Positions 11,191-22,027 of a DNA stretch of 64,000 nucleotides are shown piece after piece; position 1 is the stretch's first letter, and the number at the start of each line of letters is the position of its first letter. The stretch spans positions 636,001 to 700,000 of the forward strand of contig VICG01000002.1 of NCBI GenBank assembly GCA_008692225.1, given 5' to 3'. The notes under the pieces are model-generated. The model was not told where the DNA came from, searched no databases, and saw only the letters and a list, made by a program, of their open reading frames with translations. The translations under genes were made by a program, and so were the position numbers. The DNA is from Monilinia fructicola (lineage: Eukaryota > Ascomycota > Leotiomycetes > Helotiales > Sclerotiniaceae).

Positions 11191-12128
11191 ATTTAGAATC
11201 AGCATAGAATGATTAATGGAACGTTCTATACAAATAACCCCTACCCTGAACATACGGAGTAGAAGCAAACAGCTACTTTGAATGGGATCTATTAATTATA
11301 TCTTGGTCTTGGCTTTGGCTGTGGTGGTGATAGGTACAAGTACTTACTTAGCTTTCCCCTTGGATGGCTACCCAGGTAGGTAATTATTAATAAATTTACT
11401 GGCCCGGCTGCTTGATGACTTCAAGAAGAAACATTTCCTAATAAAAGATTTTTACTTTGGAACTTTTTTTATTATTTCTTCTATTGATTGATTAATTAAT
11501 TATTCTTTAGGCTTGATTTTATTTTTATAATTTTATCTTTTTTCTCTTTTTATCTTTTATATCTTTTGTATCTTCTCTTGTTTGAGTTTATATACCTCCG
11601 TATCAAACTTCACTCTGAACAAAACATACAAGTACATCACTCACTCGCTCACTCGCTCTCCCCCTCTCTCTCTTTCTCACCCACTCACCCACTCATCACT
11701 CCATCCATCCATCCATCCATCAATTGACTCCTCACCTTCCACATTTCACCAAATTGATCATTCACTCCCATCACCCCCATCACTCCCTCCAACTATACTT
11801 CATTCACCCATCCTTTCCCATTCATCGGATACCATCGGAACGCACGTCATCATCTACATCCATTCAAATTCAGGCAGAAGGGAGAAAAGAAAAAGGAAGA
11901 AAAAAATACATAAAAATAATCACTTAGCTTAACCTTTAGGCCGAGTTAACTTTCTTGTACCTTTTTTAATTAAGATTCGCGAGGGAGGAAGCGGATTCCA
12001 CCCACTCACTACCCAACATTCGCGAAAAGATTGATAAATTGCTGGCTGTGAATACGGCTTCAGCAAGAGAATACAAGGAAGAATTACCATTGCCTGTTAC
12101 GACGCCAAAGACGCCAAAGGATAGAAGT

Positions 12129-14196
12129 ATGCCACCTTCTAAGAGTGAGTTTATATTTACTTGAGTTCTCTTTTGTCTTTTGGGGGGGGAGGAGAGGGGG
12201 GCAATGAAGAGAAGGGAATGAGGGGGGAGGGGATGATGGGGGAAGGGAAAGAGGATGAGGGGATGAGGGGATGAGGGGATAATGATAGGATAATGATCTG
12301 CGAGAGTATGCTTTCATATATCGAGGGATAAAGGAAAAAGGAGAGTTTCGCAGATTGATGGAATATCTAAGAGAGGAAGTAGAAAAGAGTGAGATGAAGA
12401 GGAGGGCAAAATTACAAAAGAACAGATAGCTAACTACTACTTTACAATATAGAAGAAGCAGCGCATGAATGCGTATCAGAAGAAGCGCTTATACATCTGA
12501 AATCATATAAATATTCGAGTGTGGATAAAAGTTTGATTTCCAATTATATCTTAAAACATTATGTATGTTGGTATTTTTTCCCTTGGGTCGCCCTCGCCGA
12601 TACATTACTATCTCTCTCGATTTCAAACTTCGCATCAATGAATTGCCATACATATAGTATGAAAAGAAATAAATATACATCTCGAGCGCAGCGAGGACGG
12701 GGGTTTGGGGGCTTGCCCCCTTAATCCCATCAAATAATCAATTTAAAAGACGCTCCGCTGGCCCTCCGGGGGCCACTGCCGTGGAGGCAGACTACTTTAA
12801 AGGAGAAACCTCTTTACCTCCAGCATTCTTGGATGTTGAGGGCTTGCATTTCTGAGATTCTAGGGATTACTCAAACTAACGGATACCAATATAGTGGAAT
12901 GCATTCGTTGAGTTATTACCGTTATGGCTTGCGCCAAATATGGTTACGTTATTGGGATTCTTTTTCATTCTGAGTAATGTAATTTGTTTGGAAATTTGGA
13001 TGCCAGATTTGGTGGGACCTGTACGTTTTCCTCTCTTTCCTTTGCCCTTAATACTTTTCCACTTATCTATCTATCTGCGAATCTGCAAAATGTATGGCTG
13101 GTACTAACAAGATTCGTAGGGCCCATCATGGTTATATTACAGTTTCGCCCTCGGATTATGGATGTATTCAACCATGGATAACGTAGATGGAAAGCAAGCC
13201 CGGAGAACAGGTACTTCCAGCGGTCTTGGTGAACTCTTCGACCACGGAATCGATTCTCTGAACTGCACACTCGCATCTCTTTGCGAAACAGCCGCGATGG
13301 GTTTAGGCACATCTCGAGCTGGAATCTTTACTGCATTGATTCCTTGTTTGCCAATGTTCTTTTCAACTTGGGAAACATATCATACACATACATTATATCT
13401 GGGGGTTTTCAATGGACCAACCGAGGGATTAATTTTGGCTTGCACCATTATGATCCTAAGTGGATATTATGGACCGGAGATTTGGACCCATCGAATTACA
13501 GATTTAGTTGGTCATCATTATTTCCTCGGATATCATGAATTTTTCGGATCTTATTCCGTTAGAGATCTCTGGGTTCCAATTCTGGTCGTCTCCTTATTCG
13601 GTATTCATGTTCCTTTCTGTGTGATTAATGTGGTCAAAGCAAGGAGAAGGGATAAGTTACCTGTCTTGCCCGTTTTCCTCGAATGGACTCCCATGGCAGT
13701 CTTCACATTAAGTATTGGTGCCTGGCTCTTCTCTCCTTACTCGACGCTTATGACGGAAAATCGTTTGGTACTCTTCTGTCTTACAATGAGTTTCGTCTTT
13801 GGAAGAATGACAACGAAAATTATCCTGGCGCATCTTACGAGACAGCCATTCCCTTACTGGACTGTCATGCTCACGCCACTTGTTGGCGGTGCTATCCTAG
13901 GCAATCTCCCACGATTCGGTCTGCCAGCTGTTAGTGTTGGAGTGGAATTATGGTACTTGAGGGCATATTTTGTCTTTGCTCTTGTGGTTTATTTTAGATG
14001 GGCCTGGTTGGTGGTTACTAGCATATGTGACTATTTGGGGATTAACTGTCTTACAATCCCGGAACAAAAATTGGAGGAGATCTATAGAAATAATGAAAAA
14101 GAGAAGAGGGGCTTGGAAATTAATGGGAAGAAGACGCCAAGTGGAAGTGGAGCCAAGACTCCGAATGGAGTGCCGAATGGGAAGAGGGCGGATTAG
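12129..14196 (+). CDS. ept1: CDP-alcohol phosphotransferase (ethanolamine/choline phosphotransferase, EPT1/CPT1 type)
   Basis: Last step of the Kennedy pathway: transfers phosphoethanolamine or phosphocholine from the CDP-alcohol to diacylglycerol in the ER membrane. Exons: 12129-12144, 12453-12562, 12895-13020, 13120-14196, about 442 residues from MPPSK. The N-terminus reads HLKSYKYSSVDKSLISNYIL, then PLWLAPNMVTLLGFFFILSN. The CDP-alcohol signature D-G-x2-A-R-x8-G-x3-D-x3-D is intact (DGKQARRTGTSSGLGELFDH, then GID). Several hydrophobic helices follow, and the tail is hydrophilic (SGAKTPNGVPNGKRAD). The first coding exon is uncertain: MPPSK is in frame, but the frame is also open upstream to about 11,975. 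Intron 2 (12563-12894, 332 bp) is unusually long and holds a GC-rich block. EPT versus CPT specificity cannot be read here. Confidence 0.9.
12681..12790. other. GC-rich palindromic block inside ept1 intron 2
   Basis: Within an A/T-rich intron lies a stretch with GGGGGCTTGCCCCC (perfect 5-bp G/C stem), GGCCCTCCGGGGGCC (stem) and CGAGCGCAGCGAGG. Base composition is unlike the surrounding intron. It resembles the G/C clusters seen in fungal mitochondrial intergenic DNA, so an inserted mobile G/C cluster or a NUMT is possible; this is inference. Confidence 0.55.
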
Positions 14197-17087
14197 GGGG
14201 GTGAAGCGAGGTTAGACGTGGTGGATATTATTTTTTATCTATAGATTGAGACGTCTTTGTCCGTCTGAAGGCGGAAAGGCCGAGATCGAGCAATCATGGC
14301 TGAAATGAAATCAGATGTTTTCACCACATATTTCTACCCGCTGGAATGGGCCGTTGCAGTCCAGGTTTCAACTGTGTTCTGTAAATGTATTGGGAATTTC
14401 AGTTATGATATAATATTACCTGTAAGTACGGGTAGATCGATAGAGGGTAGACGATGGAGGGATGATGCATGATTGAATGATGAATGATGATTTATGATTG
14501 AACGAGTTTTGATTTAAGTCATCATAGAGGAAGAATTGATGAGGATTCTTTCTATTGGGGATATTTGGGATGTTTGGGGTGTTTGGGGTGTGTAGAGATA
14601 AGTGGGTGGATGGATAGATGGATGGATGGATAGGTAGATGGATATTTTAATAATGTGGAAAATGTTTTGACGGTAGGGATGGATGGGGTGAGGGTGTTGG
14701 CAGGATAATAGGGGGAGCACAATGCCGTTTATATGTGTCTGTGTGTGTGATAAAGTGGAAATAAAAATCAGCATTCAGAACCCTTGGCCCCCTTCTCGTA
14801 AGACAATCAATCACACAGTAAGTATGTAGCATCAAATACAAACTGTACATTCACTATCAACATATCAGTCAACATCCCGCCAGCTCATCTCGTCACCGCA
14901 TCTCCTGATGGGGTGTTTACATCTGCACGCAGATGGTAAAACTAAACTAAACGTGGAAGGGGGTGCAACCGCGCCGGGAACAAAGGCGTGGAGACGATAG
15001 TAACGAACATGTTATGTGTAGCGCGTCGCGCTCAAGATTCCCCCCGAACGAGCAGAGTTGTCGTATTGCTGTTCTCTGGGGATTCCGTGGGCGTCTCGAG
15101 CCATTGCGGGCAGTGACTGTATCGTGGTTCGGGGAAAATACGCACACTCGCTTTTTCTTGCCACGAGAGCATCAATGATCCTTAGAAGGGCTGGGAGGGA
15201 GCCACGCTTTGTCGCAGTTTGGCGTCTCGTGGCTCGTGTACGTTACGAGCTCGCGTGCCAGGGGTTTCGCAGCTGTATTTCCATCCGGCGTTGGCGGAGT
15301 GTGCACCATTTGTTAACATGAGGTGTGCATGACGTTCATCTTGGTATGGCCCTCATTCGTGACTTGAGAAGTGTCGCTGAAGAAGCGATAGTTGGCATGG
15401 CTGCGTGGCTCAAATATAGAGCTCACGCCGTCAGTACCAGCTTGATCGCTCCGAGGAACCTTAAAGTGCCGGGAATAGGGTGGCAGAGGAGTAGGATAGT
15501 CAGATGTGCCCATGCAATCAATAGCTTCGCTCTTCATCGAGGCGGAAAATGTATTGAGGGCCTGCATTTAGGAAACTTCGTCTTGAAAATGCGAGCATCC
15601 TTCTTTTTTCCCTGATTTCTAGATGCTATTTACGCTTTTGGTGAAATGACGAAAATGCCTTTTGATCCTCACCTTTCTATTCTTCGAATCATTGCAGACA
15701 CTTGTCCTACCTCTCTTCTAGTTAAGAGTAGATGGATGACTGGTCACACACTAGTCTTTTTTTTATCTATCTTGCTACACCTTGGCTCTTCACAGATTCA
15801 ATCTAATCTTGTGCATTTATCCAGGTCAGACCGTCGACAAGGATTCCAATACAGGAGGAATCCTGTACTTGGCGATATCTCGCTTCCTAGTCCCGTAGGG
15901 CTTCAATCCACTCATATTGGGCCGCTTCTATATACCAATCCCCTATGTCCGTACTCGGTCAAATACTTCGATTCTTGTTTGGATAGCTCCCATAATTGAT
16001 TCGCATGGTATATCGAACAGATTTTCTGCCTCCGTGCTCTTTCGATACCTGATCCGCACTGTCCCCTCCTAGGGGCGCTGCTGCAACGCTTGAGTGAGCC
16101 TTGTCACAACGATTTTGAATTTTTCAAGTTGGAATAGCAAAATATAAGCCGCAGAGGGGGGTCTCATACTTGGGCTGACATCTGGGGATACACCCTTGGC
16201 CACAGTAACGTCTTCGAGTAAAACGCAATCAAGGCGATTGAAGCTCCTCGCCATTGTAGAGAAGTGCCAGTCAATCCACCAATACAACATGATACTGAAT
16301 TCCTACCATTGCACGGCGGCATGTCTACATGTCTCGCTTTTGCGGCACAGCCCGATATCTCTTCAACGGGATATCGGTGAATGGTAGAGAAGCTTTGTTA
16401 CGACTCGGCTGCATTGCGGGATACCTGCGGGAAGGTTGAAATTGCATCTTTGCGTCAGCGCATAAGAGAGTCCCTGCATGGGGATTCCCGATAAAGAGGT
16501 GATGACCTGCTTGAATCCCTGTGAAACCAAATTGTTGGTTTTCATCTTTGTGCCTCACTACAACCTCACTACTTCGTGTAGGTTTGTAGGCTGGTAGCTT
16601 AGCTACCCAGCTTCCAGTGGCCTCGATCTGTAATTTGGAATTTCATGCAAGACTAGATTGCTATGCTGAATGGCGGGTTGGGAGTCTCGCGCGATAATTC
16701 AAGGGTTCGTTAGCTTTCCTGTAGTCTCAAGGCACAATGCTTGTCTTATGCCATGAAAGTTTGCAGTGGAGGTACGTGAGAAGTCAAGTCAAGTCCATAT
16801 GTTCCACTACACTTTGCAGCAATTGCCAGTGCTCCGCATTGATTTAGTAAATGCTTCAGATATCTCTAGCTCTGTGATAGACTAATCATAGACAGCTATT
16901 TTCGGGATCTATATCATCATGGTAGTAAAGTTGAGCGCATGTTAGGTATTTTTGACTGTGCCCGAGGTTCAGAGAGAAAGGGAGCCGAGAAGGTATCTTA
17001 TCCTTGCAATTGACACTTGGACTCTTAGGTCCGACAAAATCATTCGATACATATCTCCATCAAACTTTCCACTGACTAGAAATATAG
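14197..17087. other. Spacer without recognised gene
   Basis: 3' flank of ept1, then about 2.7 kb of mixed composition. Reading frames of 60-117 codons occur on both strands. The most protein-like is an ATG-initiated minus frame at 15313-15567 (84 codons; includes CMGTSDYPTPLPPYSRHFKV and SSIFEPRSHANYRFFSDTSQ). A short hairpin CCGATATC/GATATCGG lies at about 16352-16377. I do not recognise any family and see no intact gene; it may be decayed genes. Confidence 0.45.
15313..15567 (-). other. Unrecognised 84-codon ORF
   Basis: ATG-initiated frame of 84 residues with no low complexity and a balanced composition. It may start at an internal Met (MGTSDYPTPL). The opposite strand is also open over most of this stretch, which weakens the case. 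No domain recognised. Confidence 0.25.
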
Positions 17088-17715
17088 TCCCAACTACAAT
17101 CGTTGGCTAGTAAAGGAAACCTCGGAATACCTCCTCCATGCAAAAGTTGAGATCGACAAAAAACACGTACGCATTGCCTATGTTGGCACTGGCCCTGGGT
17201 GAGCGACATCACATTTGCATTTGTTTGGTCTTTGAACTGATCGTCCAATAGAATATGGCTTCTTAAGATGAGTGAAAGTTTTAAATCACCAGCAAAGCTC
17301 GATGGGTTCGATATTTTAGTCGTCCAGTACCCCCCCCCCTCTCCAAGAATGGTTTCCACAAAAGATTGAGTCGGTCACCCACGATACGTTCAAGCCGTTC
17401 TCACAGGATATACTAGGCACCTACGATGTAGTACATTCAAGGTTCGCTTTATGCTCTGTCAATGACGAGGAGGTGGAGCCCCTTCTCATAAATCTCTTCT
17501 CTTTATTGAGTAAGTGTCAATGGCTCAGTAATACCAGGCCGGCACTAAATTAGAACAGAACCTTGGGGTTCCTCCAGTGGTTTGAGCCCAAATTCTACGA
17601 GACGACACACAGCCAGCCAAACACATCGAAGCCCTCAATTGCCATGGCCGAACTACGACAAAAGTGGATCAAGTCAAAGCCCATCAGTACATACAATTTA
17701 GCAATCCACCCTTAA
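17088..17715 (+). pseudogene. LaeA-like SAM-dependent methyltransferase, broken or frameshifted
   Basis: Clear fragment of a fungal class I methyltransferase, a family frequent in secondary metabolism. Exon a 17088-17198 reads NYNRWLVKETSEYLLHAKVE, then HVRIAYVGTGPG (SAM motif I, with Tyr and Pro replacing the usual Asp and Thr). Intron 17199-17251. Exon b starts IWLLKMSESFKSPAKLDGFD and reaches a C10 run at 17330-17339; the next conserved part (QEWFPQKIESVTHDTFKPFS, then YDVVHSRFALCSVNDEEVEP) is one base out of frame. Intron about 17510-17559, then LLKPWG and, after another one-base shift near 17569, FLQWFEPKFYE. The N-terminal exons and a convincing C-terminus are not visible; the frame stops at 17715. 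Two breaks within 250 bp and altered motif I suggest a pseudogene, but assembly indels would explain the shifts as well. Confidence 0.65.
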
Positions 17716-19755
17716 AGTACCATGACAATCGTGATATCTATGATACAGTTGCAAAATTATATGAGATCAATGGGCGGAGCGTAATCGAACCCCCATCACA
17801 TACCACAAAAGAACAGGCATAAGCAATCGTAGACCCATAGAAATTCATTGGGACTCGAAGATCTCACCAGAGATTCAACGATGGCGGGAACTGAGACGGA
17901 GGGGAAAATTTGAGCGTTTATGGAATCATTGGAGGAAGAGACACAGAGGGGCATTTCCTGTGATACAGCTTGGATTTGCGTACTTGGAAGAAGAGGGCTG
18001 ATGTTTCTGATGCATCTTTTGGTAGTCGATGCTCTTGTAAACTATATCGTGACACCAAAATATGCCCATGAGATAGCAATCAAGCACAATCTGAATACCA
18101 CATTGTGGAACTTGATAGGGAATCTCCCTTTAGGCATAGAACCGGACCGCAAGAACTTCCATGTGATCATTGCAGATTAATTCGAAGTCGCACGATAGGC
18201 GTTCTTCGTTAATGATGTTGACTAACATCTGATCAAAAGATGGATATTGTTGATAGAGGGAGTATAATTTATTGAGGGGGAACTGTTAGAAGGCAATTTG
18301 TTATGGTATGAAATGAAAATGTTTTCCAAGAAGAGGTGTATAGGTGTATAGGTGTATAGGTGTATAGGTGTATAGGTGTATAGGTGTATAGGCGTATAGG
18401 TGTATAGGCGTAAGTTCAGTAAGAGTCCAATACTTTTTCATGCTATACTCGGGTAATGCTCGTATAGTAAAGCGATGCTCCCTCCGGCGTTCAAACCGTA
18501 TCGAACGAGGTATAATCATTTCATCATGCGCTGTTCCTCGATAGGATACGCTTTTACAAGCATGAATAGACATTTCTATTATTTCCCTCTACAGAGTAGA
18601 CTGAATCTATGAGTTCACCATGAACTAATCAGGTGGATTATATATATAGTGCTAGCTTCCAATTTTAAGAGGAAAGTAAAAACTCTACGAGGAATTCTGC
18701 TAGAATAACTCTTTACACTTTCTTCATAGATAGAGTTCACTTGCAATCTGGACCGTTCCTTAGCATAGCGTACAGTAGTAGCAGTGTAGCATGCATATTC
18801 GGTAAGGTTAGCCCCGCAAAGAGGTTCAACCCGCTGCTACACTTGCGCTTGTTACTCCGTATAGTTCTATGCTACTTGCAGAGGATGTACAGTACTGTAC
18901 TGTACTGTACTATGCTGTACTCTGTACAGTTAGTTCTACTCCTGTACTGTAAGTCTGTACACTGTACACTGTACAGTAATACTGTAGCCTCGATTAGATC
19001 TAGAATAAAAATAACTTGTATCTCATCATTAGCGGCGGGGTTGTGCCGACTGCCATCGCTCTGTAATATGTATACAAGTAGATTACAGTAGTTCCCTCAA
19101 CGATGATTGAGCGAAATGCATATGAGCGCACGATGCCAAGATACCAAGACACCAATCACAATTCCGACCAGGGATGGCTGCAAGGCTGAGCAAGAAGTTA
19201 CGCAACGGGATGAGTTGTTCAACGTCATTCCAGGTTCTTGAAGAAACTTGTTATAATTAGTATTGGCAATTTGGTAGCATCGATCCGAAATGTACATACG
19301 AGATGATATTCGGTATCAGGATTGGCATTAGTTGGCGACTGGTCAATAATAACGTATCGATACTTTGGTATATTCCGGATGCAGATGTGAAAAGTAAGAA
19401 ATGGCAAATCAAGGTGCTCGTAGTAGGTACCATCACCTAGGTAGAGAGGTAAGGAAAGAAAAGAAAAGAGAAGAAAAGAAAAGAAAAGATCCCAAGTACT
19501 GCAAATGGAATGATGTGAATGCCGGTTGAGACATTCCAGAATTTCCATTGTCTTGCCTCGTTCGAAATCCTCAAAGTTATTACTTCTAATGTTTATATTC
19601 ATCCATACTCATCGTTGACTTTGATTATTGTATACCATTTTCTCTCAATTGATGGCCCGGGGATTCCGAGCCTTCAATTGTTGAAAATATCATTTCAGTA
19701 TTGAACCATTCATCCACTCTTGTCAACAAAATCATTTTGCCAAGAACCAATCATC
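17716..19755. other. Spacer between methyltransferase remnant and IQ gene
   Basis: Coding-like fragments continue to about 18,180 in several frames (for example PIEIHWDSKISPEIQRWREL at about 17,840 and YIVTPKYAHEIAIKHNLNTT at about 18,040) and may be the decayed methyltransferase C-terminus or an unrelated remnant. Then a minisatellite (18335-18412), a GTACTGTACT-rich stretch (18890-18980) and the IQ-gene promoter with AAAAG repeats (19455-19490). Confidence 0.4.
18335..18412. repeat. 8-bp minisatellite (GGTGTATA)n
   Basis: About ten tandem copies of GGTGTATA, two near the right end carrying GGCGTATA. Clean borders on both sides. Confidence 0.9.
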
Positions 19756-22027
19756 ATGAAAATGGCCCCTCCATTGGCTGCGGCGTCATACCATGATTGT
19801 GAAGTATCTCTATCGAAAGATACATCGAGGCGAAGTCTAGGTTCAGTTCAAGAAGACATATCGACTGCGAATTTGAATGGCGGAAATTATAGACCATGCG
19901 AGGAGAATAATGGAACCGATGGATTGAATGGGACGGCAAGTCATCAGAAATACGATTCGAAAATAAGTATTGGGGATTCTAGCACATCGAATGGTGATTT
20001 CATATTTCCTTCCAGATCGACGACCACGACGGCGGCGACGAATACGAGTCACGATAGATCAAACGATAAGTCGAAGACACAGTCTCTCCACGATCGATCA
20101 AATCCCCAACGTTCACATCATCCATCCCGTCTCAGTGTCTCTAGCAAAGCATCTACAAAATCTCACCAAGATTATATCAATTCCCTCACAATGCCTCCAT
20201 TGGAAGTATTACAAAAGATCAATCATGTACAAGAACAAAAAGAAGTCGATGCAATCGCAAAGAGATTAGGTGATGATCCGAATTTAAGTGAAGATGAGAG
20301 GAGGAAAGCTGCGATACTGATACAGAGGAACTACAGGGGCCATAGGGAGCGGAGGATTTTAGAAGGAAAGAGATTGGATGCTGGGACGAGGTGGGTCGAG
20401 GCGGTTAAGGAGGCTAGATACAGGAATTTAACTGCGCCGAAAGCGAGGGAGGGTGGGGAGGATGAGAGAGGAAGCCAAAGTCTTCATGGGGAGGGGGCAG
20501 ATACACCTATAAGTACGGATGGGATAGGAAGCCCAAGAACACCAAGCAGAGCATCCCACGCGCGAGAGAATTGGAGGAAAATTGGCATGATAGCTCGAAG
20601 AGCAGGAGGAGACGAAGAATCAGATGAGGAAAGTGATGGGGAATATCCGGAAGATTTGAATGAAGAAGAACGTATCGCACGTCGACAACGTCGTCTTGAA
20701 GAAAAAAGCTGCACGACAAAAAGCAGCTAAGATAATGGATTTACAATATTTTCTCGAAATGGTCGATTTGAAACATAGATATGGATCGAACCTTCGTACA
20801 TATCACGAGGAATGGAAAAAAGCTAATACAAATGAGAATTTTTTCTATTGGCTGGATTATGGAGAGGGAAGATTTATTGATTGTCAAGGTTGCCCGAGAG
20901 AGAGGTTGGATAGGGAACAAGTGAGATATTTGAGTAAAGAGGAGAGGTTGGATTATCTTGTCAAGATCGATAGTGAAGGACGATTATGCTGGGCGAAGAA
21001 TGGAGAGAGAATCGATACTACGACCGAATGGAGGGATAGTGTGAGAGGGATTGTGAGGAATGACGATGAGACGCCTGTATTTTCACCCGTGAGTGAAGAA
21101 GCGGATAATCAAGGGGAAGAGGACGAGAGCGATAGCTCGAGTGATGATTCTCCGCTCCATCAACACCATTCTCATGATCAAGATCACGAAGAGGAGAGAG
21201 AACGAGAGGAATCCCGCGCTTCCAAATATGCCACTCCTGAATACGACAATGCACCCGGCATGAAAAAAGTCTCACACATATCCGTATCTACAATCTTTAA
21301 CAAACTACTTCGAGGCTCGGTCAAGAAAAACACGTGGATTTTTGTGGCTGATACTTCGTTCCGCCTGTATGTTGGGATTAAACAATCAGGCGCCTTTCAG
21401 CATTCTTCCTTTCTCCACGGAAGCAGAATCAGTGCCGCTGGATTGATCAAAATAAAAGACGGCAGACTTGCGAAGCTGTCTCCACTAAGTGGGCATTATA
21501 GACCCCCGGTGTCGAATTTCAGAGCTTTTATCAAGAACCTCAAAGAAGAAAACTGTGATATGAGTCATGTCAGTATTTCTCGGTCATACGCGGTTTTAGT
21601 GGGTCTAGAAGCATATGTGAAAACAAGAAAGAGAGCAAAGAAGGTGGTTGGGAAAGTGGTGAGGAGGAGAGATAAGATTCTAGATAAAGAGGGTGTTATA
21701 AAGAGGGAGGAGGAGCAGGCAGATAAGAGTGAAAGTGCGGAAAAGGAGAGAAGGTTCTTGGAGGAAGAAAGGAAGAAGACGGATGATCAGAGGTTTTTGG
21801 ATAGAGTCGTGGGTGGTAGATTGAGGGGATTCAGTTTGGGTAGTAGGGAGGATGGTGGTCAAGTATCTAGAGGTTTGGCAGTCCAAAAATCGCATGCAAG
21901 AAAATTTTCTATTGGGAATGAGGCATTGGATAAAGGGAAGAGGAAAGAGATAGAGAGAGAAGCGACGATTGAAACCCCTGGACAAGGTCCGGGAAATGCC
22001 ATTTCGTCTAAAGCTGGGCTGGAATGA
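19756..22027 (+). CDS. IQ-motif (calmodulin-binding) protein related to plant IQM proteins, one frameshift
   Basis: Cytosolic calmodulin-binding-type protein of about 756 residues, single exon. The ATG at 19756 (MKMAPPLAAASYHDCEVS) is the first good start; upstream only TTG is in frame. A Ser/Asn-rich N-terminus leads to an IQ motif (AAILIQRNYRGHRERRIL, about residues 193-210). The conserved core follows: IMDLQYFLEMVDLKHRYGSN, FYWLDYGEGRFIDCQGCPRE, WIFVADTSFRLYVGIKQSGA and FQHSSFLHGSRISAAGLIKI, a layout shared with plant IQM proteins. Frame 1 ends at 20730 (EEKSCTTKSS*); the rest continues in the other frame from the A6 run at 20702-20707, where one A is surplus (RRLEEKAARQKAAK restores it). 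The region between is acidic and His/Glu-rich. Ligand and pathway are unknown. Confidence 0.8.

Larger units (their letters stand above)
9273..12128. other. Repeat-rich spacer upstream of the phosphotransferase
   Basis: Contains a C16 homopolymer (9986-10001), an octamer CCCAAACA repeat (10104-10141), a 15-bp GGATGGGATCATGGA repeat (10339-10390), an ATTAGC hexamer tract (11098-11190) and pyrimidine-rich DNA to 11,900. About 11,975-12,128 is an open frame continuous with the next gene (REEADSTHSLPNIREKIDKL and AREYKEELPLPVTTPKTPKD), possibly an upstream coding exon entered through an AG at about 11,974. Confidence 0.5.

Noticed and set aside
16069..16558. Minus-strand frames with a faint resemblance to MFS transporters (FGFTGIQAG / SLSGIPMQG)
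   Set aside because: The similarity is short, switches frame, and no further transporter segments appear upstream or downstream.
20660..20760. A small intron as explanation of the IQ-gene frame change
   Set aside because: No donor/acceptor pair of plausible length joins the frames; a one-A difference in the A6 run does.
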